Assembly: GCA_020161695.1 (NCBI GenBank)
Contig: JAIUOO010000023.1
Coordinates: 1 to 64,000 of the forward strand
Direction: 5' to 3'
Length of the DNA stretch: 64,000 nucleotides
From: Pseudomonadota bacterium
GTDB lineage: Bacteria; Pseudomonadota; Alphaproteobacteria; Rhizobiales; Phreatobacteraceae
Position 1 is the first letter of the stretch; every line of letters starts with the position of its first letter. The notes beneath the pieces are model-generated. The model made no database searches and was not told the DNA's origin. It saw only the letters and a program-made list of their open reading frames with translations. This document shows, piece by piece, positions 11,430-20,314 of the stretch. The position numbers and the translations under genes were made by a program.

Positions 11430-12620
11430 ATGCCCCACGCGCTGCCCGAGAACATCGCCCATTTCGCCCGCGCGCTGCGGGTCGCGGGCCTGCCCGTCGG
11501 GCCCGGCACGGTGCTGGACGCCATCGCGGCGGTCGAGGCGGCGGGGATCGGCTCGCGCGACGATTTCTACTGGACGCTGCATTCCGTCTTCGTGACGAAG
11601 CACGAGCATTCCGTCATCTTCCGCACCGCCTTCGAGATCTTCTGGAAGCGGCGGCACCTGATGGAGAAGCTGCTGTCCATCCTGATGCCGGTCGCCCATG
11701 CACCGGAGCGCAAACCCGACCCGGTGTCGCTGCGCCTGCAGGAGGCCTTCTTCAGGGATGTCGAGAGCGTGCCGGTGGAACGGCCGGAGATCGAGGTCGA
11801 CGCGCGGTTCACCGTTTCCGATGTCGAGGTGCTCGGCACCAAGGACTTCGCGCAGATGACGGCCGCCGAGATCGCCGAGGCGAACCGGCGGGTGGCGGCG
11901 CTGGTCCTGCCCGACGACGCCGTGCCGACGCGGCGGCTGGCGCCCGATCCCCGCGGCCACCGGATCGACATCCGCCGGACGCTCCGCCGCTCGATCGGGG
12001 AGGGCGGCGGCATCATCGATCTCGCCCGGCGAGGGCGGAAGGACAAGCACCCGCCGCTGGTCGTGCTCTGCGACATTTCCGGGTCGATGAGCCAGTACAC
12101 ACGGGTGATGCTGCACTTCATTCACGCGCTGATGGAGAAGCGTGCACGCGTGCATGCCTTCACCTTCGGCACGCGGCTGACCAACATCACGCGGATGCTC
12201 AAGGCCAAGGACCCCGACGAGGCGCTGGCCGCCTGCACGGCGGCGGTGCAGGACTGGTCGGGCGGCACGCGCATTGCGCCCTCGCTCCACGCCTTCAACA
12301 AGCTGTGGTCGCGCCGGGTGCTGACCGGCGGGGCGGTCGTGCTGCTGGTCACGGACGGGCTGGAACGCGATGGTAGCGGTGACCTCGCGCGCGAGGCGGA
12401 CCGGCTGCACCGCTCCTGCCGGCGGCTGGTCTGGCTCAATCCGCTGCTGCGCTACGACGGTTTCGAGGCCAAGGCCTCCGGCATCCGCACGCTGCTGCCG
12501 CATGTCGACGAGTTCCGCACCATCCACAATATCGCGGCGGTGGCCGACCTCGTCACCGCGCTCGATGCGCGCCGGGCGGATCGCTCCCATGATCCGCGGC
12601 TGTGGCTGAAGGCGGCGTGA
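11430..12620 (+). CDS. coxE: VWA domain protein, CoxE-like maturation factor
   Basis: A 396 aa protein with a C-terminal von Willebrand A domain. The metal-site motif is complete: Asp215 in DISGSMSQY, then TRIAPSL and VTDGLERDG further on. MoxR ATPases work with VWA proteins as paired chaperones; CoxD and CoxE serve CO dehydrogenase active-site assembly. The N-terminal half carries the CoxE-type region (FARALRVAGLPVGPG). ATG 11430 is used because upstream in-frame sequence lies in the palindromic repeat. The protein is cytoplasmic. Confidence 0.87.
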   Translation: MPHALPENIAHFARALRVAGLPVGPGTVLDAIAAVEAAGIGSRDDFYWTLHSVFVTKHEHSVIFRTAFEIFWKRRHLMEKLLSILMPVAHAPERKPDPVSLRLQEAFFRDVESVPVERPEIEVDARFTVSDVEVLGTKDFAQMTAAEIAEANRRVAALVLPDDAVPTRRLAPDPRGHRIDIRRTLRRSIGEGGGIIDLARRGRKDKHPPLVVLCDISGSMSQYTRVMLHFIHALMEKRARVHAFTFGTRLTNITRMLKAKDPDEALAACTAAVQDWSGGTRIAPSLHAFNKLWSRRVLTGGAVVLLVTDGLERDGSGDLAREADRLHRSCRRLVWLNPLLRYDGFEAKASGIRTLLPHVDEFRTIHNIAAVADLVTALDARRADRSHDPRLWLKAA

Positions 12621-12739
12621 GCCCATCCGCGTAAGGGGAAGCGCGCCAGCCTCGCTCGTGCAATGCAACGCCTGCCCTTGCGCCGAGGCGATGATCATCC
12701 GATGTCTTGTGAAATTGGACCCTTTCCAAGGAGGCGCCC

Positions 12740-13063
12740 ATGCTGTCGACCGACGAGGACATCCTGAGCCAGGCGGAAGCCTGGGCGAAGGCCGGCAAGG
12801 GCGTGGCGGTGGCGACTGTCGTGGAGACGTGGGGATCGGCGCCGCGTCCCGTCGGCTCGCATCTGGTCATCGACGAGGAGGGCACCTTCCTCGGCTCCGT
12901 GTCCGGCGGTTGCGTCGAGGGCGAGGTGGTGACCGAGGCGCTCGACGTGATCGGCTCCGGCAAGGCGAAGCTGCTGGAATTCGGCGTCGCCGACGAGACG
13001 GCATGGCGGGCGGGCCTGTCCTGCGGCGGCCGCATCGCCGTTTACGTCGAGAAGGTCGGCTGA
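12740..13063 (+). CDS. XdhC/CoxI domain protein, small half
   Basis: A 107 aa protein consisting only of the XdhC_CoxI domain, with the conserved ATVVETWGSAPRPVG segment near residues 25-39 and SGGCVEGEVV near 54-63. XdhC proteins bind molybdenum cofactor and help to sulfurate and insert it into hydroxylases. Here the usual single protein is split: the NAD-binding-like half is the next gene, whose ATG overlaps this stop (ATGA). A strong AAGGAGG Shine-Dalgarno precedes ATG 12740. The cognate enzyme is very probably CoxSLM. Confidence 0.87.
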   Translation: MLSTDEDILSQAEAWAKAGKGVAVATVVETWGSAPRPVGSHLVIDEEGTFLGSVSGGCVEGEVVTEALDVIGSGKAKLLEFGVADETAWRAGLSCGGRIAVYVEKVG

Positions 13064-13743
13064 TGGACCTGAAACTGCTCTCCGCGCTGAATGCGGCGCG
13101 GGCGGACCGCAAGGCGGCGGTGCTGGTCACCGACCTCGACGGCGCGGCGCCCGCCCGGCTGGTCACCGACGCGAATTTGGCCGGAGACGCGCTGGAGGAG
13201 CCGATCCGCGCTGCCTTGCGCTCCGGCAAGAGCGGCGTCGTCGGCGAGACGCGCGTGTTTCTGACCGTGCAGGTGCCGCCCGCGCAGATGGTGATCATCG
13301 GGGCGGTCCATATCAGCCAGGCGCTGGTGCCGATGGCCCGCCAGCTCGGCTACGATCCGGTGATCGTCGATCCGCGCACCGCCTTCGCGACGCCGGAGCG
13401 CTTCCCCGACGTGGCGCTGAAGGCGGAATGGCCCGACGTGGCGCTTCCCCCCCTCGGGGTGGACCGCTACACCGCCTTCATCGCGCTGACCCACGATCCC
13501 AAGATCGACGATCCCGCGCTGCTGCATGCCTTCGAGAAGGACTGCTTCTATATCGGCGCGCTCGGCTCCCGCCGCACCCATGCCAAGCGCGTCGAGCGGC
13601 TGACGGCGGCCGGGGCTTCGCCTGAGGCGGTGGCGCGCATCAAGGCGCCGGTCGGTCTCAATATCGGAGCGATCTCGCCGGCCGAAATCGCCGTGTCGAT
13701 CCTCGCCGAGGTGACGCAGGCGTGGCGGCAGGGGATCGCGTGA
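13063..13743 (+). CDS. XdhC family protein, Rossmann half
   Basis: A 226 aa protein with a short N-terminal region and the XdhC C-terminal Rossmann domain: VIIGAVHISQALVPMARQLG near residues 91-110, GALGSRRTHAKR near 165-176, and PVGLNIGAISPAEIAVSI toward the end. It is translationally coupled to the small XdhC half by a one-base overlap and lies 21 bases before the mocA fusion gene. The two halves probably form one Moco chaperone for the hydroxylase encoded upstream. Confidence 0.87.
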   Translation: MDLKLLSALNAARADRKAAVLVTDLDGAAPARLVTDANLAGDALEEPIRAALRSGKSGVVGETRVFLTVQVPPAQMVIIGAVHISQALVPMARQLGYDPVIVDPRTAFATPERFPDVALKAEWPDVALPPLGVDRYTAFIALTHDPKIDDPALLHAFEKDCFYIGALGSRRTHAKRVERLTAAGASPEAVARIKAPVGLNIGAISPAEIAVSILAEVTQAWRQGIA

Positions 13744-13764
13744 GGACGTGACGGGCATCGCGCC

Positions 13765-15375
13765 ATGAAGTTCGGACCCGTTCCCGTCGCCGAGGCTCTG
13801 GGCGGCGTCGTCGCCCATGCGGTGCGTTCCGGCGGCCTCGTGCTCAAGAAGGGCGCGGTGGTCCGCGAGGCGGAGATCGCGGCGCTGAAGGCGGCAGGCA
13901 TCGACACCGTGACGGTGGCGATGGTCGAGGGCGGCGATATCGGCGAGGACGAGGCCGCGGGGCGGATCGCCGCGGCGGTTGCCGGGGATGGCGTCAGGGT
14001 CGATGCGGCCTTCACGGGACGCGCCAACCTGTTCGCGGAGGTCGCGGGCGTGCTGGTCGTCGAGCGCGACGGCATCGACGCCGTCAACCGGATCGACGAG
14101 GCGATCACGCTGGCGACCCTGCCGGCCTTCGCCGCGGTCGAGCCGGGCGAAATGATCGCAACCGTCAAGATCATCCCCTATGCCGCGTCCGGCGACGCGG
14201 TGGAGAGGGCCGCCGGACCGCGCCCCCTGATCCGCGTCGCGCCCTTCGTGCTGAAGCGCGTCGCGGTGATATCGACGCTGCTGCCGGGCCTTGCCGACAA
14301 GGTCGTCGACAAGACCTTGCGGGTGACCGCCGAGCGGCTGGCGCCGGCCGGCGCTTCCATCGTCTCCGAGCGGCGCGTGCCGCACGAGGCCGAAGCGCTG
14401 TGCAAGGCGATTGAGGCGGCGAGGACCGAGGGCGCCGACCTCGTGCTCGTCTTCGGCGCTTCCGCCATCGCCGACCGGCGCGACGTGATCCCGGCCGCGC
14501 TGGAGGCGGCCGGCGGGCGGATCGCCCATTTCGGCATGCCGGTCGACCCCGGCAACCTGCTGCTGGTCGGCGATCTCGGCGGCGCGCCGGTGATCGGCGC
14601 GCCGGGCTGCGCGCGGTCGCCCAAGGAAAACGGCTTCGACTGGGTGCTGATGCGGCTGCTCGCGGGGCTGCCGGTCTCCAAGGCCGACATCACCGGGATG
14701 GGCGTCGGCGGACTGCTGATGGAGATCGTGTCGCGGCCCCAGCCGCGCGAGAGCGAGGTCGCGATGCCGGTCCGGCCGAAAGTGGCGGGGCTCGTGCTGG
14801 CGGCGGGCCGCTCGACCCGCATGGGCGGGCCGAACAAGCTACTGGCGACGCTCGACGGCAAGCCGCTGGTGCGCCATGCCGCCGAGGCGGCCCTCGGAGC
14901 GGGCCTTGCCGGCGTGACGGTGGTGACCGGCCATCAGGGCGAACGCGTGCGCGCGGCGCTCGGCGGCCTCGATGTCGCCTTTGCCGACAATCCCGATTTC
15001 GCGGAGGGGCTGTCGACGTCGCTCCGGGCCGGGCTAGCCGCGCTTCCGGACGATGTCGATGCCGCCATCGTCCTGCTTGGCGACATGCCGCGCGTCGATG
15101 CTGCGCTGGTGGCGCGGCTCGCGGCCGCCTTCGATCCAGCCGCCGGACGGCATGTCGTGGTGCCCGTTGCGGAGGGGCGGCGCGGCAATCCCGTGCTGTG
15201 GGGACGGCGGTTCTTCGCGGAGCTTGCGCGCGTGACCGGCGACCAGGGCGGGCGAGCGGTGCTCGCGGCCTATCCGGAGGCGGTATTCGAGGTGCCGGCG
15301 GAGGACGATGCCGTCCATCTCGACCTCGATACGCCCGAAGCGCTGGCGGCGGCGGGCGGCACGCCGTCCGCGTAA
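13765..15375 (+). CDS. mocA: Molybdopterin-binding domain fused to MocA-type cytidylyltransferase
   Basis: A 536 aa two-domain cofactor protein. Residues 1 to about 335 form a molybdopterin-binding domain of the MoeA/MogA fold (LVFGASAIADRRD near 230, GMPVDPGNLLLVG near 257). Residues from about 343 form an NTP-transferase domain opening with LVLAAGRSTRMGGPNKLLA, the nucleotide-binding loop of MocA/MobA. MocA makes the molybdopterin cytosine dinucleotide that xanthine oxidase-family enzymes such as CoxL use, so its place at the end of the locus is logical. This fusion is a known alphaproteobacterial architecture. Confidence 0.9.
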   Translation: MKFGPVPVAEALGGVVAHAVRSGGLVLKKGAVVREAEIAALKAAGIDTVTVAMVEGGDIGEDEAAGRIAAAVAGDGVRVDAAFTGRANLFAEVAGVLVVERDGIDAVNRIDEAITLATLPAFAAVEPGEMIATVKIIPYAASGDAVERAAGPRPLIRVAPFVLKRVAVISTLLPGLADKVVDKTLRVTAERLAPAGASIVSERRVPHEAEALCKAIEAARTEGADLVLVFGASAIADRRDVIPAALEAAGGRIAHFGMPVDPGNLLLVGDLGGAPVIGAPGCARSPKENGFDWVLMRLLAGLPVSKADITGMGVGGLLMEIVSRPQPRESEVAMPVRPKVAGLVLAAGRSTRMGGPNKLLATLDGKPLVRHAAEAALGAGLAGVTVVTGHQGERVRAALGGLDVAFADNPDFAEGLSTSLRAGLAALPDDVDAAIVLLGDMPRVDAALVARLAAAFDPAAGRHVVVPVAEGRRGNPVLWGRRFFAELARVTGDQGGRAVLAAYPEAVFEVPAEDDAVHLDLDTPEALAAAGGTPSA

Positions 15376-15689
15376 CCACCGCCGGCCTCAGGGTGAACGC
15401 GAAGACTTGAATGCCGCGGGCAAAAAAAATGCCCCGGATCGGGGCCGATCCAGGGCAATTGGGGTCTCCGTGGACGCGGAGTGTTGAGACGACACTGCCT
15501 CGTGTGCGGCCGCGGCACAATGCAGACCGCATTTTTACCCTACCGGTTGACCCTAATGGGCGGTCAGAAAGTCCGTTCTATTTTTCAGACACTTGGCTGC
15601 ATCGCGCGGGAACGTGACGCCGGTGCGCCCGGTGCGGGGCCGGGCTTCCCTTGACCCCTCCGCCGGGCGGGGTCTATCACCCGCGCCAG
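15376..15689. other. Intergenic region with a minus-strand terminator
   Basis: A 314-base gap between the mocA fusion and the glycosyltransferase gene. It contains a strong minus-strand intrinsic terminator at 15421-15457 and, upstream of it in that direction, sequence able to form smaller hairpins, for example CTCCG / CGGAG near 15466-15482. A GGAAC (15609-15613) with CGGT 16 bases later weakly resembles an EcfG general-stress promoter facing the glycosyltransferase gene. No convincing coding sequence is present. Confidence 0.5.
15421..15457 (-). terminator. Intrinsic terminator on the minus strand, possible sRNA end
   Basis: Read on the minus strand, an interrupted stem (TGCCC-TGGATCG paired with CGATCC-GGGGCA, 10 paired bases around one mismatch) is followed at once by eight T residues (15422-15429). 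This is a textbook Rho-independent terminator, but no minus-strand gene ends here. The transcript it would end must start within about 200 bases, which suggests a small RNA. Confidence 0.7.
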
Positions 15690-16793
15690 ATGACCCCGAC
15701 CCAGACAGCCACTGCCGCACCCGAACTGACGGTGGTGGTGCCCAGCTACAACGAACGCGACAACGTGCCGGAGCTTGCCCGGCGGCTCGACCATGTCCTT
15801 TCCGGCATCGCCTGGGAGATGATCGTGGTCGACGACGACAGCCCGGACGGCACCTCCGCCGTGGTCAAGGCGCTGTCGCGGACCGACCCGCGCGTGCGCT
15901 GCATCCGCCGCGTCGGCCGGCGGGGTCTCGCGGGCGCCTGTATCGAGGGCATGCTGGCCTCCTCCGCGCCGGTCGTGGCAGTCATGGATGCCGACCTCCA
16001 GCACGACGAGACCATCCTGCCGGCCATGCTCGCCCATATCCGCGACGGCCGGGAACTGGTGGTCGCGAGCCGCAATATCGAGGGCGGGTCGAAGACCGAG
16101 GGGCTGTCGCCGATCCGGCAGGCGATTTCGGACCTCGGCCGCAAGCTCTCGGCCATGATCCTCCGTGCGCCGCTGTCCGACCCGATGTCCGGCTTCTTCA
16201 TGCTGAAGCGCGAACTCGTGGAGGAGATCGCGCCGAAGCTCTCCACCGCCGGCTTCAAGATCCTTGCGGATATCGCGGCCTCGGTGCCGCGTGCGCCGAG
16301 CGTCGCAGAAGTGCCGTTCGTGTTCCGCGAGCGCGTTCACGGCGAGAGCAAGCTCGACGCCAAGGTGGCGCTCGACTATCTCGGTTTCGTCCTCAACAAG
16401 CTGTCCGGCGGGCTGATCCCGCTGCGATTCATCTTCTTCGCGCTCGTCGGCGCGAGCGGCCTGCTCGTCCACATGCTGGTGCTCTATGCCGCGCTGCGCA
16501 GCGGCGTCGGCTTCGAATGGTCGCAGACGCTGGCGACCGTGATCGCGATGACCTCGAACTTCGCCATCAATAACGAGGTCACCTATCGCGACGGTCGGCT
16601 GCGCGGGTCGAAATTCTGGGTCGGCCTCGCCCTGTTCTATGTCGTCTGCAGCATCGGCGCGCTCGGCAATGTCGGCGTCGCGAGCTGGCTCTATTCCGGC
16701 CACGCGCAATGGTGGGTGGCGGGCATTGCCGGCGCGGTGATGGGCGCGGTGTTCAACTATGCCGCTTCGTCCGCCTTCGTCTGGCGTCGCTGA
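15690..16793 (+). CDS. Family 2 glycosyltransferase with GtrA-like membrane domain
   Basis: A 367 aa fusion. The N-terminal 240 residues are a dolichol/polyprenyl-phosphate mannosyltransferase-like GT2 domain (TVVVPSYNERDNVPEL near residue 14, DADLQHDE as the metal-binding site). The C-terminus has four hydrophobic segments of the GtrA type. Such proteins make a polyprenyl-phosphate sugar on the inner membrane for later transfer. ATG 15690 was preferred to the upstream TTG. The next gene overlaps by 35 bases and encodes a GT39-type transferase that could use the lipid-linked sugar. Confidence 0.88.
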   Translation: MTPTQTATAAPELTVVVPSYNERDNVPELARRLDHVLSGIAWEMIVVDDDSPDGTSAVVKALSRTDPRVRCIRRVGRRGLAGACIEGMLASSAPVVAVMDADLQHDETILPAMLAHIRDGRELVVASRNIEGGSKTEGLSPIRQAISDLGRKLSAMILRAPLSDPMSGFFMLKRELVEEIAPKLSTAGFKILADIAASVPRAPSVAEVPFVFRERVHGESKLDAKVALDYLGFVLNKLSGGLIPLRFIFFALVGASGLLVHMLVLYAALRSGVGFEWSQTLATVIAMTSNFAINNEVTYRDGRLRGSKFWVGLALFYVVCSIGALGNVGVASWLYSGHAQWWVAGIAGAVMGAVFNYAASSAFVWRR

Positions 16794-18318
16794 CGCGCCG
16801 CTCGATCCGCGCCCGGTCTGGGCGGGGTCGGCAGCCGCGGTCATCGCGCTCGTCGCCGTCCTGACGGCGCTGCGCCTCTGGGCGGCGGGCGCGGTCGGCC
16901 TTGCAGCCGACGAGGCCTATTACTGGCTGTGGGCGAAGAACCTCGCCTGGGGCTATCTCGATCATCCCCCGATGGTGGCGGTGCTGATCCGCGCCTCCAT
17001 CGCCGTATTCGGCGATACCGAATTCGGCATCCGCTGGCTGTCGGTGCTGCTGGGGGCGGCAGCGAGCCTCGGCGTCTGGCGGCTGGTCTGGCGCCTGACC
17101 GACGACCGCGCCGCGGCGATCGCCGCCGCAGGGCTCGTTCAGGGCACGCTGTTCCTCGGCGCGGGCGCGATGCTGGTGACGCCGGACACGCCGCTGGTGC
17201 TGTTCTGGACACTGGCGCTGCTGGCACTCGTCGAGATCTGGCGGACGGGCAGGGGCGCGTGGTGGCTGGCGGCGGGCCTCTCGGTCGGCCTTGCCTTCGT
17301 GTCGAAATACACCGCCGTCTTCCTCGGGCTCGGTATCGTGCTCTGGCTGCTGTGGGTGCCGGAGATGCGGCGTTGGTTCGCCTCGCCCTGGCCCTATGCG
17401 GGCGGTGCCCTCTGCCTCGCGGTCATTGCGCCGGTCATCGCCTGGAACCTCACGCATGGCGGCGCTTCGCTGACGAAGCAGTTTGGCCGCGCCGTGCCGC
17501 AGGCCTTCGATCCGCGCTTCGTACCAGAGTTCGTCGCGGGGCAGGCCGCGCTGCTGACGCCGCTGATCGGCCTCGTCGTCCTCTGGGGGCTGTGGGTGGC
17601 GACGCGCCGGACGCTCGCCGGCCGCACTTCGGGCGAGACGCTGATCGCCGCGACGACGCTGCCGCTCGTCGCCTATCTCGTCTGGTACGGCCTGTTCGAC
17701 CGGGTGCAGGGCAACTGGACCGCCTGCCTGCTGCCGGCATCCATCGCGGCGGCCGTCCTCGGCGGCAAGGCCTGGCCGGCCATCGGCTGGATGCGGGCGG
17801 TGTTGCGCGCCTCCCTGCGCTGGGGTCTGGTGCTCGGCGCGATGCTGGGCGTCGTCGTGATTGGCCACGCTGCTTTCCGGATCGTGCCGCTCGCCATCGA
17901 CCCGACCGGGCAGCTTCACGGCTGGCGCGCCGCGGCGACGGCCATCGAGACAGCGGCGGCGGCGCGCGGCGCGGCGACTGTCGGCACGGTCAGCTACACG
18001 ACCACGGCGCACCTGCGCTTCTACGGCTCCCGCACGGTTCCGGTCGTCCAGCTCGGCGAGCGACTGCGTTACGCGATGGAGCCACCGCCCGATATCGACA
18101 TGCTGCGGTCGCGGTCGATTCTCGTCGCCGTGGAGAGCCGGCGCGAGACGGAGGCGCTTGCGGCGCTCCGAGCGACGTTCCGGTCGGTTCAGCGGGCTGG
18201 CTCGGTCGAGCGCCACTGGGTGCCGCGATTCTGGCGCAGCGGCTACGTCGACACGCTGGCGTTGTTTCTTGTCGCGGAGCCGCTGCGCGAGGGTTTCCCC
18301 GACATCGGAACTCAGTAA
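16759..18318 (+). CDS. ArnT/PMT-like family 39 glycosyltransferase
   Basis: A 519 aa integral membrane glycosyltransferase of the GT39 fold. The first periplasmic loop carries the DEAYYW motif (Asp51-Glu52), which binds the lipid-phosphate sugar, and GYLDHPP near 65-71, both hallmarks of this group. Multiple membrane segments follow, then a soluble C-terminal domain. Its start lies inside the preceding GT2-GtrA gene, implying translational coupling. The pair probably adds a sugar to a surface glycan, lipid A or protein; the acceptor is unknown. Confidence 0.88.
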   Translation: MPLRPPSSGVADAPLDPRPVWAGSAAAVIALVAVLTALRLWAAGAVGLAADEAYYWLWAKNLAWGYLDHPPMVAVLIRASIAVFGDTEFGIRWLSVLLGAAASLGVWRLVWRLTDDRAAAIAAAGLVQGTLFLGAGAMLVTPDTPLVLFWTLALLALVEIWRTGRGAWWLAAGLSVGLAFVSKYTAVFLGLGIVLWLLWVPEMRRWFASPWPYAGGALCLAVIAPVIAWNLTHGGASLTKQFGRAVPQAFDPRFVPEFVAGQAALLTPLIGLVVLWGLWVATRRTLAGRTSGETLIAATTLPLVAYLVWYGLFDRVQGNWTACLLPASIAAAVLGGKAWPAIGWMRAVLRASLRWGLVLGAMLGVVVIGHAAFRIVPLAIDPTGQLHGWRAAATAIETAAAARGAATVGTVSYTTTAHLRFYGSRTVPVVQLGERLRYAMEPPPDIDMLRSRSILVAVESRRETEALAALRATFRSVQRAGSVERHWVPRFWRSGYVDTLALFLVAEPLREGFPDIGTQ

Positions 18319-19040
18319 TTCAGCCAGAGCGACATCGCGCCGTAGGGGCCTGCGCGGCCGGCGCGATCCATGGCCCAGCCGCCGGAGAAGCGCAGGCCGA
18401 GCGCGCCGAGCCGCAGCCCGGTGACGTGAAGCCCGAGCCGCGTGCGCAGCGTGCCGTGATGGAAGCTGAGCGTGCCCTCGGGGCCGACGAACAGGCCATC
18501 GCCGATGTCGTAGCCGGGCGCGACGCGCAGCGTTCCCGCATGATAGGCCGTCGTGTAGTCGGCGAAGACATGGACCGCGACGCGCTCCATCGGCTTCAGC
18601 CAGGCGTCGAGCGCGATGGCGGGACCGAAGCGGGTCCCGGTCTGAGTATCCCACAGCAGCGCAGGCACGAGCCGTCGCGATTCCAGCGCGCCGCCGATGA
18701 ACAGGGTGGCGACGCCCCATGATCCGCTCTCGCGCCAGCCGAGAAGCAGCCGGGCCGTCTGCGTGACCTCGACTATGCGGCCGGGCAGCAGCGGATCGGC
18801 GCGAAACTGCGACAGGCCCGTGCCTGCCGTCGCGCGCAGGGCGAAGCCGCGGCCATCGACATGCGAGCCGATGGTGGCATCGACCCCGGCCGAGAAGTGA
18901 CCGCCGTCAAAAGCACCCTCGATGCCAAGGAAGGTTGTGACGCGCGGCGAAACCACTTCCGCCGCAGCTGGAGCCGTGGCGAGCCAGAGCTTCATGACGC
19001 AACAGAACGCCACCGATAGCCGCATGGCCCATCTGGCCAC
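18312..19040 (-). CDS. BcsS-like outer-membrane beta-barrel protein
   Basis: A 242 aa exported protein with a signal peptide (cleavage near residue 27 after APAAA) followed by alternating beta strands ending in aromatic YGAMSLWLNY, typical of an outer-membrane barrel. The strand pattern and the GGWAMDRAGRAGPYGA turn resemble the alphaproteobacterial cellulose-associated BcsS family, but no cellulose synthase gene is in the window, so that name is a family guess. The stop overlaps the end of the convergent GT39 gene by 7 bases. ATG 19025 is an alternative start. Confidence 0.65.
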   Translation of the reverse strand: MARWAMRLSVAFCCVMKLWLATAPAAAEVVSPRVTTFLGIEGAFDGGHFSAGVDATIGSHVDGRGFALRATAGTGLSQFRADPLLPGRIVEVTQTARLLLGWRESGSWGVATLFIGGALESRRLVPALLWDTQTGTRFGPAIALDAWLKPMERVAVHVFADYTTAYHAGTLRVAPGYDIGDGLFVGPEGTLSFHHGTLRTRLGLHVTGLRLGALGLRFSGGWAMDRAGRAGPYGAMSLWLNY

Positions 19041-19233
19041 GCCTTTCGCGCGCGAGACATCGGGATGGACCCGGATGGAGGTAGCCGGCGGCGGGAGCGT
19101 GCCGGCGAGGGGCTGTCGTTAACCGGGCGCTAACCATGACGGTCGCCCAATCCCCATATTCGGAGTCGGCAAAGAGATCACCGGCCAGGGACCTCGACCG
19201 CAAGTGCATCCCGACGTCGCGTTGGAGATCGCC

Positions 19234-19545
19234 ATGCCCATTGACCTGAAGCCTGCAATCCGCCCGGCCGCGCCTGCCGTCGATGCCGACTTCCTCCGGA
19301 TGATCGAGGGCTATTCGCTGACGACGGCGGAAATCCTCTACCGGATGCCCGACCATCCGCTGCTGCTGCAGAGCTATATCTGGCAAGACTACGATCAGGC
19401 GCCGCATTTCCCGGTGCTGCAGCGTTTCCTGTCCTTCTGGCAACGCTCGCTGGAGGGCCGCCTGCACACGGTGCGGGTGACGTCTTCGCGCCTGATGCGG
19501 CCCTGCGAGGTGGCGGTGGCGCAGCCTGTCGGCCTGCTGCACTGA
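19234..19545 (+). CDS. usg: Usg family protein
   Basis: A 103 aa protein of the Usg family, found widely in Alphaproteobacteria and of unknown function. The core is unmistakable: GYSLTTAEILYRMPDHPLLL (about residues 27-46), then YIWQDYDQAPHFPVLQRFL and FWQRSLEGRLHTVRV. ATG 19234 fits the usual length better than the upstream GTG at 19204. It is divergent from the BcsS-like gene and precedes the exoD pair. Confidence 0.85.
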   Translation: MPIDLKPAIRPAAPAVDADFLRMIEGYSLTTAEILYRMPDHPLLLQSYIWQDYDQAPHFPVLQRFLSFWQRSLEGRLHTVRVTSSRLMRPCEVAVAQPVGLLH

Positions 19546-19611
19546 CGCGCCAATTGTCGCACCCGGATACCGGGATCGACGGCGTCGTGGAAAAGCCACG
19601 ACGGACATTCT

Positions 19612-20265
19612 ATGGTTCCGGTTCTGTCGAATGCCGGTACCCACGTGGCGAGCCCCGAGAAGACATCGCAAATCCTGGCTTCGCTCATGTCGGCGCAGTC
19701 CTCGACCCATTCCGAGATACTCGCCACCGTGACGGTCGGCGACCTGCTCGCGGCGTTGCGGAACCGCGCCTTCGGCATATCGCTGATCCTGTTCGGCCTG
19801 CCGAACCTCCTGCCAATTCCGGGTCTGCCCATCATCACTGGCATCGTGCTGGTGGTGCTGGCCCTGCAGATCGTCGTCGGCCGCGACGTACCCTGGCTGC
19901 CCGACCGCATCGCCCGCACGGCACTGCCGCGCGCCAAGCTGACCGCGGTCATGGACCGGACACTGCCGCTGCTCGCCTCGCTGGAGAAGGTCACGCGGCC
20001 GCGCTTCCGCCTTGCCGCCGGACCGGCGGCCCGCAGGGCCGTGGGCCTCGCGGTGCTGGTGCTGGCGGTGCTGCTGATCATCGTGCCGATCCCATGGATC
20101 GGCTCCATGCCGCAGGGGCTGGCGCTCTGCGTGTTCGGCCTCGGCCTGACCGAGCGCGACGGCGTGCTGGTCGCGGCCGGCTTCCTGCTTGCCGCCATTG
20201 CCGCGGCGATCGGCGCCGGCATCGGCTACACAGTCATAGCCAGCCTGTTTTCGTTCATCTTCTGA
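19612..20265 (+). CDS. exoD: ExoD family exopolysaccharide-related membrane protein, copy 1
   Basis: A 217 aa inner-membrane protein of the ExoD family, linked in rhizobia to exopolysaccharide production and alkaline tolerance by an unknown mechanism. The family pattern is clear: TVGDLLAALRNRAFGISLIL, then LFGLPNLLPIPGLPIITG, then PWLPDRIARTALPRAKL, and a C-terminal pair of hydrophobic segments. A second ExoD gene lies 49 bases downstream with the same segment order, so the two are tandem paralogues. Confidence 0.87.
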   Translation: MVPVLSNAGTHVASPEKTSQILASLMSAQSSTHSEILATVTVGDLLAALRNRAFGISLILFGLPNLLPIPGLPIITGIVLVVLALQIVVGRDVPWLPDRIARTALPRAKLTAVMDRTLPLLASLEKVTRPRFRLAAGPAARRAVGLAVLVLAVLLIIVPIPWIGSMPQGLALCVFGLGLTERDGVLVAAGFLLAAIAAAIGAGIGYTVIASLFSFIF

Positions 20266-20314
20266 GCCTCAGGTCCCCGGCGGGCGATGGCGGGATTGCG
20301 CCTGCCCGGTATGC

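Noticed and set aside
15609-15633. An EcfG (general stress) promoter in front of the glycosyltransferase gene
   Set aside because: GGAAC is followed after 16 bases by CGGT rather than CGTT. In GC-rich DNA such near matches are expected by chance.
18312-19040. Part of a cellulose synthesis operon
   Set aside because: The barrel-like protein resembles BcsS, but no bcsA, bcsB or related gene occurs in the window.
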